Assembly (NCBI RefSeq): GCF_019925205.1
Contig: NC_083566.1
Span: 4,216,001 to 4,280,000, forward strand
DNA length: 64,000 nt
Origin: Metopolophium dirhodum
Lineage: Eukaryota; Arthropoda; Insecta; Hemiptera; Aphididae
Reading direction: 5' to 3'
Of the stretch, positions 33,641 through 45,800 are shown piece after piece; position 1 is the stretch's first letter; every line of letters starts with the position of its first letter. The translations under genes and the position numbers were made by a program. Below the pieces are notes generated by a model. The model searched no databases. It was not told the origin of the DNA and was given only the letters and a program-made list of their open reading frames with translations.

Positions 33641-34740
33641 TGTTAAAATGTGAAATTGTTATCAACATGTTTTATATTTCATCTGATTACGAAATAACTA
33701 TAACAATAAATAATAATTATACATTACTATAATACTAATATTGCTTGTTCGCTTATTTAATTAAAAATAATATTCACTATTATAGATTTAATCACACCAT
33801 TTATGATTATTATATACAAATTATCAGGCATTAATTATTAAGAGCGTATATATATTTACAGTTATACGTATTAGATTTAATGCATGTTATAAAGTGCTAT
33901 ATAGTAATGTCGTTATAATAATTATACCTATTATATTATATTATTAAATTGTAATGTGAGCTATACTACTTACGTTTTTTATAATCCAAATCATATATTA
34001 ATATTATATTATCATTGTATAAAAAATATAAAATTCTTGAATAATATACATTTAGCAATACGCTCTTATATTATAATATTTATTAAATATCTTATGAAAA
34101 CATAATATTACCATTCCAAAGATATTTTTTACTCAAAGGGTACGCTTTAATACACATTTTAGTTTTTAGTTGCCATGGAAATTAATGCTAGCGTTTCTCA
34201 TAAATACCTCGGGTATGTGTTATACACCCTTCCCACACTATAGCTACCAGGAAAAAAAAACGTAGTGATTACTGAAATAATTTTGCTATTAAGTATTAAC
34301 CCAATACTGAACATGATGTAAATACACATGCGAGACGTACGGTTATCATAATTTACAATGTTATAAAATAGTGTTGTATTTCTGCATAAAATAATAACAG
34401 TATTGATTTACTCACGCTAATATCTAAAAGAATTACCTCTATAATATTATATTTATAAGTATTCCAATAGTATAAAGTTTTTTTCTGTTTATAAAATATA
34501 ATTCTAAAGGAACTACCTAAATATAGTAGGTACTAGCTGATATTAAATTAAATTGAATTATTTTTGGTGTTAAAATAGTATTTCTGCTAGTCTCATAGGT
34601 ATTGAATAATGAGATGGGTGGGCTGGTGGATTGGGTTTAGTTGCCTAAGCTATTGGACTTTATACATCGGAGATTCGAAGTATATGGTCGGTGCAACTAG
34701 TTATATAGGTCGTAGCCATCACTCTCACCCACGTTTACAA
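33641..34740. other. AT-rich stretch, nothing recognised
   Basis: Highly A+T-rich with no frame over 60 codons. Confidence 0.5.
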
Positions 34741-35660
34741 TAACTAACGATTTGCAAATGTGTGTTTGTTGCGTGCGTGTGTGCGTACGAAACACAAATT
34801 TTGAACGTTTATCTGTATCCGCACACTCGTTTACACTCCCTCGCACCGCCTATAACTTCTTATTTCGGCAATTTCGGCGGGGCCCAAAAAAATACGATAG
34901 CCTCGCCGTTGTAAGATACGACGTGTGCGTCCAGGAGAAAAGGCTAATCGAACTTAATGTTCGTAACCCGCCAAAGCCGTCGTTGTCGCCGTCGAGTGAT
35001 TTGTTTGGATCGGGCGTGTCAGTTGGATAGACGACGACGACGACGACGACGACGACGACAAGGCGGACATAAAAACGTCGTGTCGTAAATTCATGAGAAC
35101 TCGGCGGTAGTCGGGCCAAAAACTTTTGTCTGTTTATTTATGTCGTTTCCTTTCCGATCACTGTGCACTGCTAGAAGCCTGCACTATGTACGCGTAGATC
35201 TTCCGTGCCGGTTCGCGCGTATCAAATTATATAATGCCAAATATCTAATATATTATATTGTGCGTATCGATATTACCGAGCACCGTACTTACGCCGATCC
35301 TGCGACGATGACGTGCTAACGACCTGTTGTTGCGTGTCCGTCCATGGTTCGTGCGGGGGTTACCACTGCACCCATATTATATTGTTTCGTGTCGTTGGCA
35401 GCCACCCTTAAGCATCGGTGCTAACGGCGTGTCGTATTACCAACATCCCCGTTATTATTGAATCGTCTCTCGACAAGGCGTGTTGTCGTGGGGTGGTTGT
35501 TATCGTCGATAATATGGTAACGATGGGTGGTGGGTGGCGTACAGGTAGTGTTTATACGATGACCGCACATACCACCACCATTGTACAGTTATACCTAGTC
35601 AGCGCAACCGAAGCCACTGTACCAGCTTCATCTGGACGTGGGGCTACGGTACTCTGGTGA
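34740..35660. promoter_or_regulatory. GC-rich block, possible promoter or first exon
   Basis: Sharp rise in G+C and CpG over about 0.9 kb in an A+T-rich setting. It includes (GAC)10 at 35030-35059 and open frames of 92 codons (34752-35030, plus) and 80 codons (35418-35660, plus). Neither translation is recognised, though the last residues of the second (ASSGRGATVLW) look less random than the rest. Promoter/first-exon status is inference. Confidence 0.35.
35030..35059 (+). repeat. (GAC)10 trinucleotide repeat
   Basis: Ten uninterrupted GAC units within the GC-rich block. Confidence 0.95.
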
Positions 35661-36163
35661 CTTAAATTTTTAAAATCGTAAAAATAAAAAATAAATAATA
35701 TCAACCACACACTATAACTGTAGAAGAAATGAGTTATAGAATAGAGGTAGTTATTGTAAAACTTGCGATAACTCTGAGAACTTGTTTGCAATGCGAAACG
35801 ATTAAAATCGAATTATGTAGGTAGGTAGGTAGGTACTTACTATGTTAGTCAAACAGAAACTAGCAATAATAATACATATTATAGTATACATTTTTTTAGG
35901 TTGCATGAACAATAGTTTATGAATATGTATTGATACCTTAAAATTTAAAGAACTTCTTTGTAGTGGACCGACCATAGTCCACTCTAAACATCGTTTAAGG
36001 GATTATTGGTTCATTACATTTGAGTGATCGCTCGAACCTCCGGATATTGCAATGCTTTGAATGCATTGTTGTGTGCTCGAATAATTAATACTATATGGTA
36101 TCTATTATACGACCGGTCATGATTGGCATCTATTGACAAAATTCAATTAAAATAATAATAATA
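35661..36163. other. Intergenic stretch with a (GTAG)n tract
   Basis: A (GTAG)n microsatellite lies at 35817-35834. Otherwise nothing recognised. Confidence 0.55.
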
Positions 36164-36885
36164 TGGCTAACAACATCATAAATCAAGGGAAAAATTCAAA
36201 AAAATCAAAACAAGAATTTTCGATTCATTTGGACACTGCAGAACATTGCAAAATATACGGAAATGATTTAGCCAAAAAACACGCAAAAAATAAAACAATA
36301 TTAAACAAATACAGTACAATATAAGATACATAAAAAACACATACAATTAATCACACGAAATATTTGGTAAAATCACTGGTTAAACCAAAATACTGTATTA
36401 CGAGAAATAAAGCAAAGCATAAATCCCTGGTCACAATCGAAAACCTCAAGAAAAACAGAAATAATAATAAGCCGCCTGAGAATCAGCCACACCCACCTCA
36501 CCCGTTGACAGTGTACACCTCATGGAAAACAAACCACCAACAGAATTTACATCATATGTGAAGTTACTCTTACAGTAAAACATCTGATGACAGAATACAG
36601 AGCAAACGAAGGAGAAAGAGAAAAACACAATATACTAACGAGCTTATATGAAAAATCAGACCCGACTGTCAGCCAGAAAACGCCGTCATATCATTCTTTA
36701 GGAGTACCAAAATGGAGACATACATTTAAGAGAAACACAAACAAATAGTTACAAACGAGAGAGTCCCTCCCATATTATTGTAATTATATTGTTACCATAA
36801 ATAAGTATAATATAATGTCTACTAATGGCCCCTGTCACCTAAGCTTCAGATTAATTTAAAAAAAAAAAATAATAATAATAATATG
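36164..36885 (+). pseudogene. LINE 3'-end relic with RNase H-like remnant
   Basis: 36164-36325 encodes a short piece containing EHCKIYGNDLAKKHAK, which fits the last RNase H block of I-like LINEs (HC-I-GN--A---A). Further on, in other frames, pieces such as VTLTVKHLMTEYRANEGERE and HNILTSLYEKS resemble the C terminus of insect LINE ORF2. The stretch ends in an A-run followed by (AAT)n near 36860-36882, a typical LINE tail. Frameshifts and stops break it and no reverse-transcriptase domain remains. Confidence 0.55.
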
Positions 36886-38731
36886 ATGTATGAAATAGGT
36901 GTACTTTCTCAAGAAGTGGATCGGGCAGTTCGTAAATCTTCGATATTTTAATAAAATATGTTGTACCATCATTGTACAAAAATAATTGTTTAACATAAAA
37001 TCGAAATAGATTTTATATAAACTATTTCAACGACACGCAGTTGATGCGGTGCTATTGTATTTAAATTCAGCCTGATACAAAACATATATTAAGCACCATA
37101 CCAACTCAAGTCACGTCACTGGAAAATGAGTCCGAGTCTATTCAATAATAACAACAATTATGGTTACTGAATGCCCATTGTTGCGCATACCATTGACATA
37201 AATTATTGCATCATATTATTATTATTGAACTCCGGCCATCGTATTATTCGCATATTACTGCTTCGCCACACGCATAGGTATGTAGTTAAAAATAAATAAA
37301 AACAACATGCCAGTAGGTTAGTTTTTATTGTATCTCTCGAGAAATGTACCTACGATAAAACAATCGATTGAATTCGAGTTTTGATTTCCCTCATGGCCGT
37401 CTTCTTTCATTTTTATTATCAGAAAACTTATTCAATTTTAAATATTAATCCTTAATATGGCTTATATTCTATTTTTGTTTTATTTATTTAGGCTGATTAG
37501 TACGAAGACTTAAATAATTAATGCAAAATACATAAAATTATGTTCAAATCCATTGTATACATTACAATTGCATTTTAATATTTTATCGACATCAGAAACA
37601 TCGATAGTCTCGACCTATTAAAATATGTAATGTATTTAAGAATTTATTCGAATAATGAGAACACGAAGAGAATTGATAAATTGTGTGTATTGTAGTACGT
37701 ACATATTGCACTTTTAAGTCTTTGGGGAATTTCCAAAAGAAGAGAATTTGTCCTACTTTAAAAAATAAATTGAATTAATGTGATTATAGATTTACTGATA
37801 AATCTAAAAAAGTGTATCGTTATTCCATGTGTGTTTTTAAGAATATTGAATTTGTACTTTCATTGCCAAAAACCACTCCCGTAATGCAGATAACTACAAT
37901 TATTCTGGTTAGATTGTGTTTGGGCCATTCTACAATTAAACTAGGAAGGATTTCAACCACTTTTAATCTGATACCTATCATATTTTATTTTCTGTATTTT
38001 TAATAAAAGAAGCTCTATTACATGGATTTTATTATTTATTATTATTTTTTTTTATCGCAATTGACAAAATGATTTTTGTTAGTCGGATTCGTCATACTAT
38101 TTTTTTATATCTATTTAAAATAACATAATCGGTCTATGATAATAATATTATTTTCTGTCAAAAACTAGATCCAAATAATTTGATTAATATTATTGAATTA
38201 TTTTATTCATAATGTCCTAATTACGATTTGTTTCATCAATTCTAAGGACACTTATAATATATCTCAAGCACTGTGCATAAAACCTACCTGTTCATATATT
38301 ATAATTTATAATATGCGCGATATAACTTTTATTTTTTACGTTATATAAAAATAATATTCACTCGTGTAAAATATAAGAGAATGTGTTATTTAAGCAGTTT
38401 TTTTTTTTTTTTACCACAACACGAATATACGCTGAGTTAGCACAGTGGACTAACTTAATTCTGTTAAATCTTGCAAAATTAACAATTTACTTACACGTGT
38501 AAAAAAAAAATCATTACGTTGTTAGAAAATTACGGAATTAATAGAAATTAGATAAAATCCAGCGCGAAGCTAAGTAAAAAAAAATAGCGGAGTAGCCACT
38601 AACGTATAATAACAGGACACCGAGTCTTAACGTTGAAAAATCGTCCTAATTTATGTCAATTCTTTGCCAAGCTCTACAGGGCGAACGGCTGAACATATAA
38701 AGTAGCATGAGGTGTCAATCGATCAGAAATA
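36886..38731. other. AT-rich stretch, nothing recognised
   Basis: Only a 63-codon frame (37812-38003) occurs. A tRNA A-box-like word near 38435-38455 lacks a B box and is not called. Confidence 0.5.
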
Positions 38732-38844
38732 TTGTGCAGGTGTGAGGTGGGAATAGAGGAATTCGCTAGCAGATTGGTTAGATGGTTTGTAAGTTATAAG
38801 CAAAAATGTTCAAGTACTTTTAAGGCCGATTTTGGGTACGGAAC

Positions 38845-38923
38845 AATGGGGATGGATAAGCGGTGGGTCAGGGAACGAAAATATCGTAAATATCCCCCGA
38901 CCCGCCGCTTATCCATTCTCATT
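38845..38923 (+). ncRNA. Long-stem hairpin, microRNA-precursor-like
   Basis: 38845-38873 pairs with 38895-38923 over 29 positions around a 21-nt loop. Only one position is an A·C mismatch. Three others are G·U wobbles if the plus strand is transcribed but mismatches on the minus strand, so a plus-strand RNA folds better. The loop itself has a small ACGA/TCGT stem. The 79-nt length and 29-bp stem fit a pre-miRNA. The 142-codon frame over it (38732-39160) begins at TTG and ends in a Leu/Ile microsatellite run, so I do not treat it as a protein. A recent small inverted duplication is the alternative. Confidence 0.4.
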
Positions 38924-39116
38924 ACTCTCATCGCGGCGGCGGTAGCGACGATGTGCTACGACGACGCACGGACGATATTATTACTCTATGGTGACAACAG
39001 ACAATATTGCAAAAACAAACCATTTCGTGACTTGCACTCGATTGTTCGCGACGTGTTTATACTTTTATTATTATTTCCTTCTATATTACTATTAGGAGTC
39101 CAGCGGTTATTAAAGA

Positions 39117-39156
39117 TTATTATTATTATTAAATTATTATTATTATTATTATTACT
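39117..39156 (+). repeat. (ATT)n microsatellite
   Basis: About 13 ATT units with one interruption. Confidence 0.85.
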
Positions 39157-39202
39157 ATAGAATACCAGATAATTAACACATCAACATTAAAAATAGTTGA
39201 TA

Positions 39203-39691
39203 TCACACCAAAAACACTTCGTTATAACTCCGTGTAAAAAAAAAGCTAAGTTAAAAAAAAAAAAAATTAGTAATGATTAAATCTTTAAAAGACCTGATAT
39301 AATATTATGGAAATTAAGTAAAATGTCGTTTTATAATATTACAAATACCTATTATGATGACAAATAATATCAATTGTAATGTTAAATACTTAGTCAACAT
39401 ATTGTTGATACATTATTAATTACTGTAAATACTGTAGTGGTTACTTAATTGTATTTATTTAAGTATACTTCTACGTCCTGCCAAATAGTTATACATAATA
39501 TGTTGACTAAGGATTTAACATTACAATTGATCTTATTTGTCATTATAGGTATTTGTAATATTATAAAATGGCATTTTACTTAATTTCCATATTATATCAC
39601 GTCTTTTAAAGATTTAATCATTATTAAATTTTTTTTTTTTAACTTAGCTTTTTTTTTTAAACGGAGTTATAACGAAGTATTTTTGGTGTGA
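39203..39691. mobile_element. Palindromic TA-flanked MITE, 489 bp
   Basis: Two arms of about 200 bp (39203-39405 and 39494-39691) are inverted copies with few mismatches around a spacer of about 90 bp. Ends are TCACACCAAAAA...TTTTTGGTGTGA, with TA on both outer sides. No coding capacity. The TA duplication and size fit a Tc1/mariner-type non-autonomous element; the family is inferred only. Confidence 0.7.
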
Positions 39692-39788
39692 TAAAATAAA
39701 ACGATTCGTGTAACTGCAATGGATTAGAATTATTTTGTTTTAGACAGGCCAAATTTATTTCCTATGATAATAACAATTATATTCTTTT

Positions 39789-40085
39789 ATGTAACCAGTG
39801 GCAGTCATTTATAAATAAAAAAAAATATTTCCTACTAACTTTTACTAACTATAACTATTATAATTTGTGACCAATGGCAACCATTTAAAAAAAAAAATAT
39901 GATTCCCACCGAGGTGAATATCAAAATCCTTGTGGAGCACATCTTTAAAATACGAATTTTGGAAAATACTTTTAAATTACATGGTGGTACGAAGTTACTA
40001 TCATTATTTCAAGTTCTTATAGGTATCATAGTTTAGGCTCTACGCTTATCAGTAATTTAGTCAGTTAAAACACGCTTGATTATAT
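39789..40085 (+). repeat. Dispersed repeat, copy B
   Basis: Diverged direct copy of 31906-32215: GTAACCAGTGGCAGTCATTT, then GTGACCAATGGCAACCATTT, then GAATATCAAAATCCTTGTGG. It lies about 100 bp after the palindromic MITE. Confidence 0.75.
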
Positions 40086-43000
40086 TATATTAATATAGAT
40101 AGAGATATAACCAAATGTAAAGTTTTGGAAAAATATGTTAAATTAATTTTTATATGTTATGTAAAACATTATAAGTTATATCATTATTAACATACCTACC
40201 TAACTTAATTGTTTCAAATGAATATTTTACAATAATATTGCTATTGATTATTTTGTCTATTTGGTACACGATCAAAATAATTGAATCAATTAATGTTGGC
40301 TGTGCATTCGGCGTTTGGCTATAATTGATGTACCTACCAATACAAATTTATTGGCTATCTGGTCCACCTAAAAGTTTTGACATTAGTGCTACACACAAAA
40401 ATGGCATAAGGAGCATCTGATTTTTAATTTTATTATAATATTTTGTAAATTGTATAAAATGTTTGAATTTCTCTTTTAGGGCAAAAAAATGTTATGGTGC
40501 TCATATTGTTTATACTTATTATTATCTGTAGTATTTTATATTGGTTTCACAATATTTTCGGTCTCGAGATATTTTGTACATTATTTATTTAAAATATACG
40601 TATAGGCATAATATAAAGGTGAAACGTTATTTATTAAAATAAATGTTATACCATATCATAGTTTATTTATTCATTGCCACTACAAAAAGTATCAACGATT
40701 CGGTTTACAAATGTTTATAAATATTTTTAGAATATTAATTGATTAACTCAAAACGTGAAAATTAATAATATCTACGTATTACTTATGCTATTTAATATGT
40801 ATAAATTATCCAATGATAAAATACATTTTACATTATACGGTTAAAATTAAAAATATACACAAAATCTAAAACCCTCAAAAATGTACCAATTTAATAATAT
40901 TATACTCATAATGTTTTTATTTTTTTTTTCATAATCTTTTATTTCTTTTCTCGCAGCCACAGGAAATTTAATATTACGAATATTTAATCAACACTATCAT
41001 GAATACAAATTGTAACCAAATAACCTTGACCGTCAACGTTTTTTAATTCGAGATCAATAAAAAAACAAATTATCGAAATCAGAATAACTTTTTTTCACCA
41101 ATATTAATACGGCAATTATAGTTCACGTGACCATAAGTATTCATCACGTTCCGGTTAAACATTCTAAATTCTAAATTGTATACATTTCGATGAAAATGAC
41201 AAAAAAATATTTGAGACCATGATCTTGGATATACGACATGATATCATTAGTATACTTAACTTATAGGGCTTAAGAATATAATATTCTAGATTCTACTGAC
41301 GTAATACTCCACTCAGCCATATTCGAGTAATAATATTTATCCAAATTTAATAATGGCATACAACAAAAACTAAAATAATAATCCTTATATTTCTTCAACT
41401 GCGAATGGTAGACGTGAACGCATGTTAAATCATGATTAAAATAAAATTATTTGTACGCGTCATGTTTGAATTTAATAGTATTAGACTATATTATATTATA
41501 TTATATTATGTTTCTCTCTTGATAAAACTAAAAAGTAATGTAGGTAGGTACCCATGTAATGGCATCGGTAGTATAAAGCTCAAATTCGTTTCATTTATAT
41601 AATGCAAAAGAAATAAAAACAAATAAGATTCTCATTAACGCGACAACTACAACAGCTATAGGCAGCCGACTACTTTGCTCAAAAGGCGGAATTACATGAT
41701 TGGCCGTTTGGATTTGTAGGGTCGAACAGGAGGAGAAACTATAAAGACGAATAACTCCTATTACCTTTTATCACCGTTCTACACAATAATTGTGTGTGAA
41801 ATTCGACCCCGATGTAAATACTTATTTAGCAACGAAACAATGTTCAATTCGAACGCAATGGTTACGGAGGGTACCCACGCTGAGGTACATATATAATATA
41901 TATATATATATATGTTTATAGACATATAGTGGTGAAATCAGAGACATAAGCAATTGGCCAGTATAAGTTGCAGCCGTCTGCCTTAGTTTAGGTATTAGGT
42001 AAGGGCTAAACACGAGAATCCTCGTAGGAAGTCGCTTAAAATCGGAACATTAAAATAATAAAAAATCCTTTGAATTATTATAATCGTACAAAATGCACGT
42101 CACTGGAATTAATGCTATCAAATTTTAGTTCAGACGTCATGTTAATATTATAATATTATATGTATATAATATAGCCCGATTATTTTATCCATGACACATG
42201 TAGCTTGTTTTATAATAATATATTTATTTTACAAGATTAATGAAAACATATTTTTATAAAAATTATTGTATCCGAATACCGGAATTATATTAATTACAAT
42301 CATTATAAATAGTTATATGGACTAGCCGATAAGTTTACTGTGCTATGCTGTACCTACGTCTTATTTCCTCATGCAATATATTTCGTAGCTGGGGAAATGA
42401 AGAAATAAGAATGAACTATTTACTGTTATAGTGATAGGATTTCAGTTTTAAAACAAATTCAAATTTTTATTTACTAAATATAGGTTTGACATAGAAAGTA
42501 TAATAGAAATAGCATTAGTCAAAATTAAAAATTAAAACTACAAATTCCAATCAGAAGAAATCTAAAAATAACATAACATTTCTATAAAATGATTAAAATC
42601 TAAAATACAACTATTAAGTGGAAAACAATTTTTACATCCAGTAAATTTAAATTTAAATTTAAAAAATAAAAATATTACATTTAGAGCATAATAATTATGA
42701 TTTATTTTATCATACAGAATTAAAAAATATAGAATTAATAAAAATGGAAAATGCGTCACATTAAATCTAAAATTTATAAAATCAAAAATTCCATATAGCT
42801 TAGGCTTAAAAATAATATACATTTTATTATTTTATAATAATAATTAACAATAATATATTAATATTATTAGCAATATAGTATATTATGTAAACGTATACAA
42901 TAAATTATTTTATTATTCATATAATAGTAAGACGGCGTTCGAAGTAGGCAAAGTCACTACATGACTGCGTTGCTTGTTTTACATTGATAACACAATAATA

Positions 43001-43494
43001 TATTATTATTTATTTATTTATAATAAAAACACATAATAATAATTATTATAATATAATATTATCAAAATATTCTTTTGTAAGATTTCGGACTCTCGTACAC
43101 TTTGGCAAAGGATAGAGATGGAACGGTGGATATTGCTATTATTTATTATACATTTGAAAGCAACGATAAAATAACTCATACGAAAAGTTGGGCATGGTTC
43201 ACTATAATACCTAGAATATATTTATAAAAATAAAGAAATCACATATAATACGTTCATAATATAATATATAATACGATTTAAAATATTATAACAACGGTTA
43301 TAACTATAACAAATAATACAACAATATTATGTTGATATCAATATAATTGTGAATTTGAAAAAAAAGAGGGAACGTAAATAATGCATATTTTATTTTATTA
43401 TACAATATCCATATTTAATTATTTTTACCAAATATATAAAAAGGTGGCAAGTAGGTAAGGTTTGTTGTACAGAAGGTTGAGTACGTATATATGT
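40086..43494. other. AT-rich stretch, nothing recognised
   Basis: Contains a (TATTA)n tract at 41487-41510 and (TA)n at 41887-41913. Longest frame 86 codons (minus, 42562-42822), low-complexity and unrecognised. Confidence 0.5.
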
Positions 43495-43610
43495 CGAGTG
43501 TACCTCGTCATTGAGTAAGTCACTATAATGTATGTGTTAAATTTGAATTCAATGATAAATAGTTGCAAACGAAAAACGATTCTGAGCTAAGACCTGTCAG
43601 TCTATATTAC
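43495..43610 (-). repeat. Dispersed aphid-type repeat, reverse copy
   Basis: Order 'GTGTACCTCGTCATTGAG', 'gaattcaatgataaat', 'CGAAAAACGATTCTGAGC'. Among the best preserved copies of this segment in the window. Confidence 0.65.
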
Positions 43611-45709
43611 ATTTCTTAGAAGGTTTTATATATTTTATGAAATGTTTTTTGATATTATTCTTAAAGTAATTAATTTTACTATTAGTATAATATTACGATA
43701 AACTGATTTGATAATTTTCATTATTATTATTATTACATTTTTTGTAGAATTTTAGGATCAACATTTTTATTTAATTACAGTATTAAAAACTTTTGAAACA
43801 CCGTGTATTCAGTTTTTAAATCTTAAGTATGCGCCAATGGGCAACTTCCCCCTCCTGTAAATCAATTTCCATCACATTTACTTATTGTATAACTTGTAAA
43901 TACAGATTGTGAATATTATGTTTTGTTCTATAAAAAAGTACGTGAATACGTTAACAATAATAAAAAAAAAAAAAAAGCATGAGTATAAAAATTGTATACA
44001 TTTTTTAAAATAATGTGCAAATTTTAATGATTTTAAAGAAACTTCTCAAAAATACTTTTTTTTTGAAAGTAATAATAAAAAAATTGTTAATTTTAAATTT
44101 TAAATTATATATTTTGGATTACTTAAATCAAATGTTTATTTCAAAATATGCATAGTAGAAAACTGTTTTGTTATTATTATTTTTTTAATGATATTTCATA
44201 ACTTAGATAATTTGTTAGTGGTTTTTTCTAAGCTGCCTGTAAGAGTTTGTACAAAAGTTATTTCATACAAATATTATTAAAATAATAAACAAGAAAATTC
44301 TCCATAAATTATGTCAAAGATTTTTTTGTTGAATAAACTGGTATTATTATCAGAAACACTTTACATGAGTTTGTTCATTTTTTTATAATTTGTATAATCT
44401 TAAGATATAATATAATATTATATGAATTAATTTATTTCATGTTTTTAAAATAAAATCTCGCGTTAAATAAATCTTTGAGTATGCTTAAAGTAATGACATT
44501 ATGACTTATGTTGTTTTTATTTACACGGTTCACAAAATATATTAATAAAATATCCTTCTTAAACACAAAATGGTCGGTAAATATAATATAATGCATTAAT
44601 GCATGTTATATAATGCAATGTGTATAATAAAATCAGAGAATAAATTAACTATATAAGTAAACAATAAACAAAAAATAAGAAGTTAAATATTGATTTCGAG
44701 ACAGAAACAAAGTATCAAATATATAATAAGTATTATTATTATTTTTAAACCATTTATATCTAATAAAATGAAATGAAATTGATTATAATATACAAAGAAA
44801 CCATACAAAAGAGCTGACGTTATGTAAATTGTAAAAGTAGATTCGAGTTGAAACCTTTCAGGTATATTATGGATATTTCTACCGGATATCCTTCCGGACA
44901 GACTTGCAATGCTGTATCCTTAAAAAGACCTCTCTCATCGTACTATTTCCGTATATATATTTGACACGGAACAGTTAATCGTTTAATTCCGGTTTCAGGT
45001 CCGGTCAGAGCATCTCATCATATGAACAATAAATATATCATAAAAGGAGTTAGTTTGCGTTTAAGTAAAAACTTTATAATGGGTAATTATGATTATCTAA
45101 TAACTGGAGGTTAAAGCCAATTTAAATATAGACACTTTAAATTCTAACTACTTAAGTATGTTATATACCACTTTGAATGCTAAAACGCAGTGACCGAATA
45201 AAATACACTTTTTAACATTTGGTTGTAATACAATCATTTTTATATAAAATAATATAGGTTTTATGGATTCAAAAGAAGTGTAATTCACTTTGAATTATAT
45301 TAACAAAATATAAAAACCAATTTAAGTATTGAATCAAATTATTAAAATATTTTCATCGCTCGACTTACAATTCCACTTAAACTAAATCAATTATTGGAAT
45401 TATAAAGGTCCAAAAGTTATAATACGATTTAAAATTGTATAGTAATAATGATTAAGTTGTACTACTTGTTACCTACTAACATTAAAGTACAATTTGTACT
45501 CAATTCGTATGAATTTATTACAGGCTTATTAACATATACTTTTTATTTAAATTATAGGTACACGATTGACTAAATACGTACAGTTTAAACTGTATGGTGA
45601 AAAGCTTGAACATTTATTATGAGTCTTAAATAAAATTGAAATATGTTTTTACGGTTTTACTGCATTCTAATAGAATAGTAAAAAAAAACCCAAAAGTCTC
45701 TTAAATGCA
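43611..45709. other. AT-rich stretch, nothing recognised
   Basis: No frame over 60 codons and no element end supported. Confidence 0.5.
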
Positions 45710-45800
45710 TAGTAGCCACTAGGTAACAAGTTTACCTCGTCATCAAGTTGGACACCGTAATGAATATGTTAAATTTGAATAAAATTACAAATCCATGTTT
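45710..45800 (-). repeat. Dispersed aphid-type repeat, partial reverse copy
   Basis: 'GTTTACCTCGTCATCAAG' and 'gaatatgttaaatttgaat' match the 43495-43610 copy; the rest has diverged. Confidence 0.5.

Noticed and set aside
38432..38456. tRNA A-box-like word near 38435
   Set aside because: No B box or acceptor pairing downstream.
38732..39160. 142-codon frame over the long hairpin
   Set aside because: Begins with TTG, passes through a 29-bp inverted repeat and ends in an (ATT)n-encoded Ile/Leu run; no similarity to a known protein.
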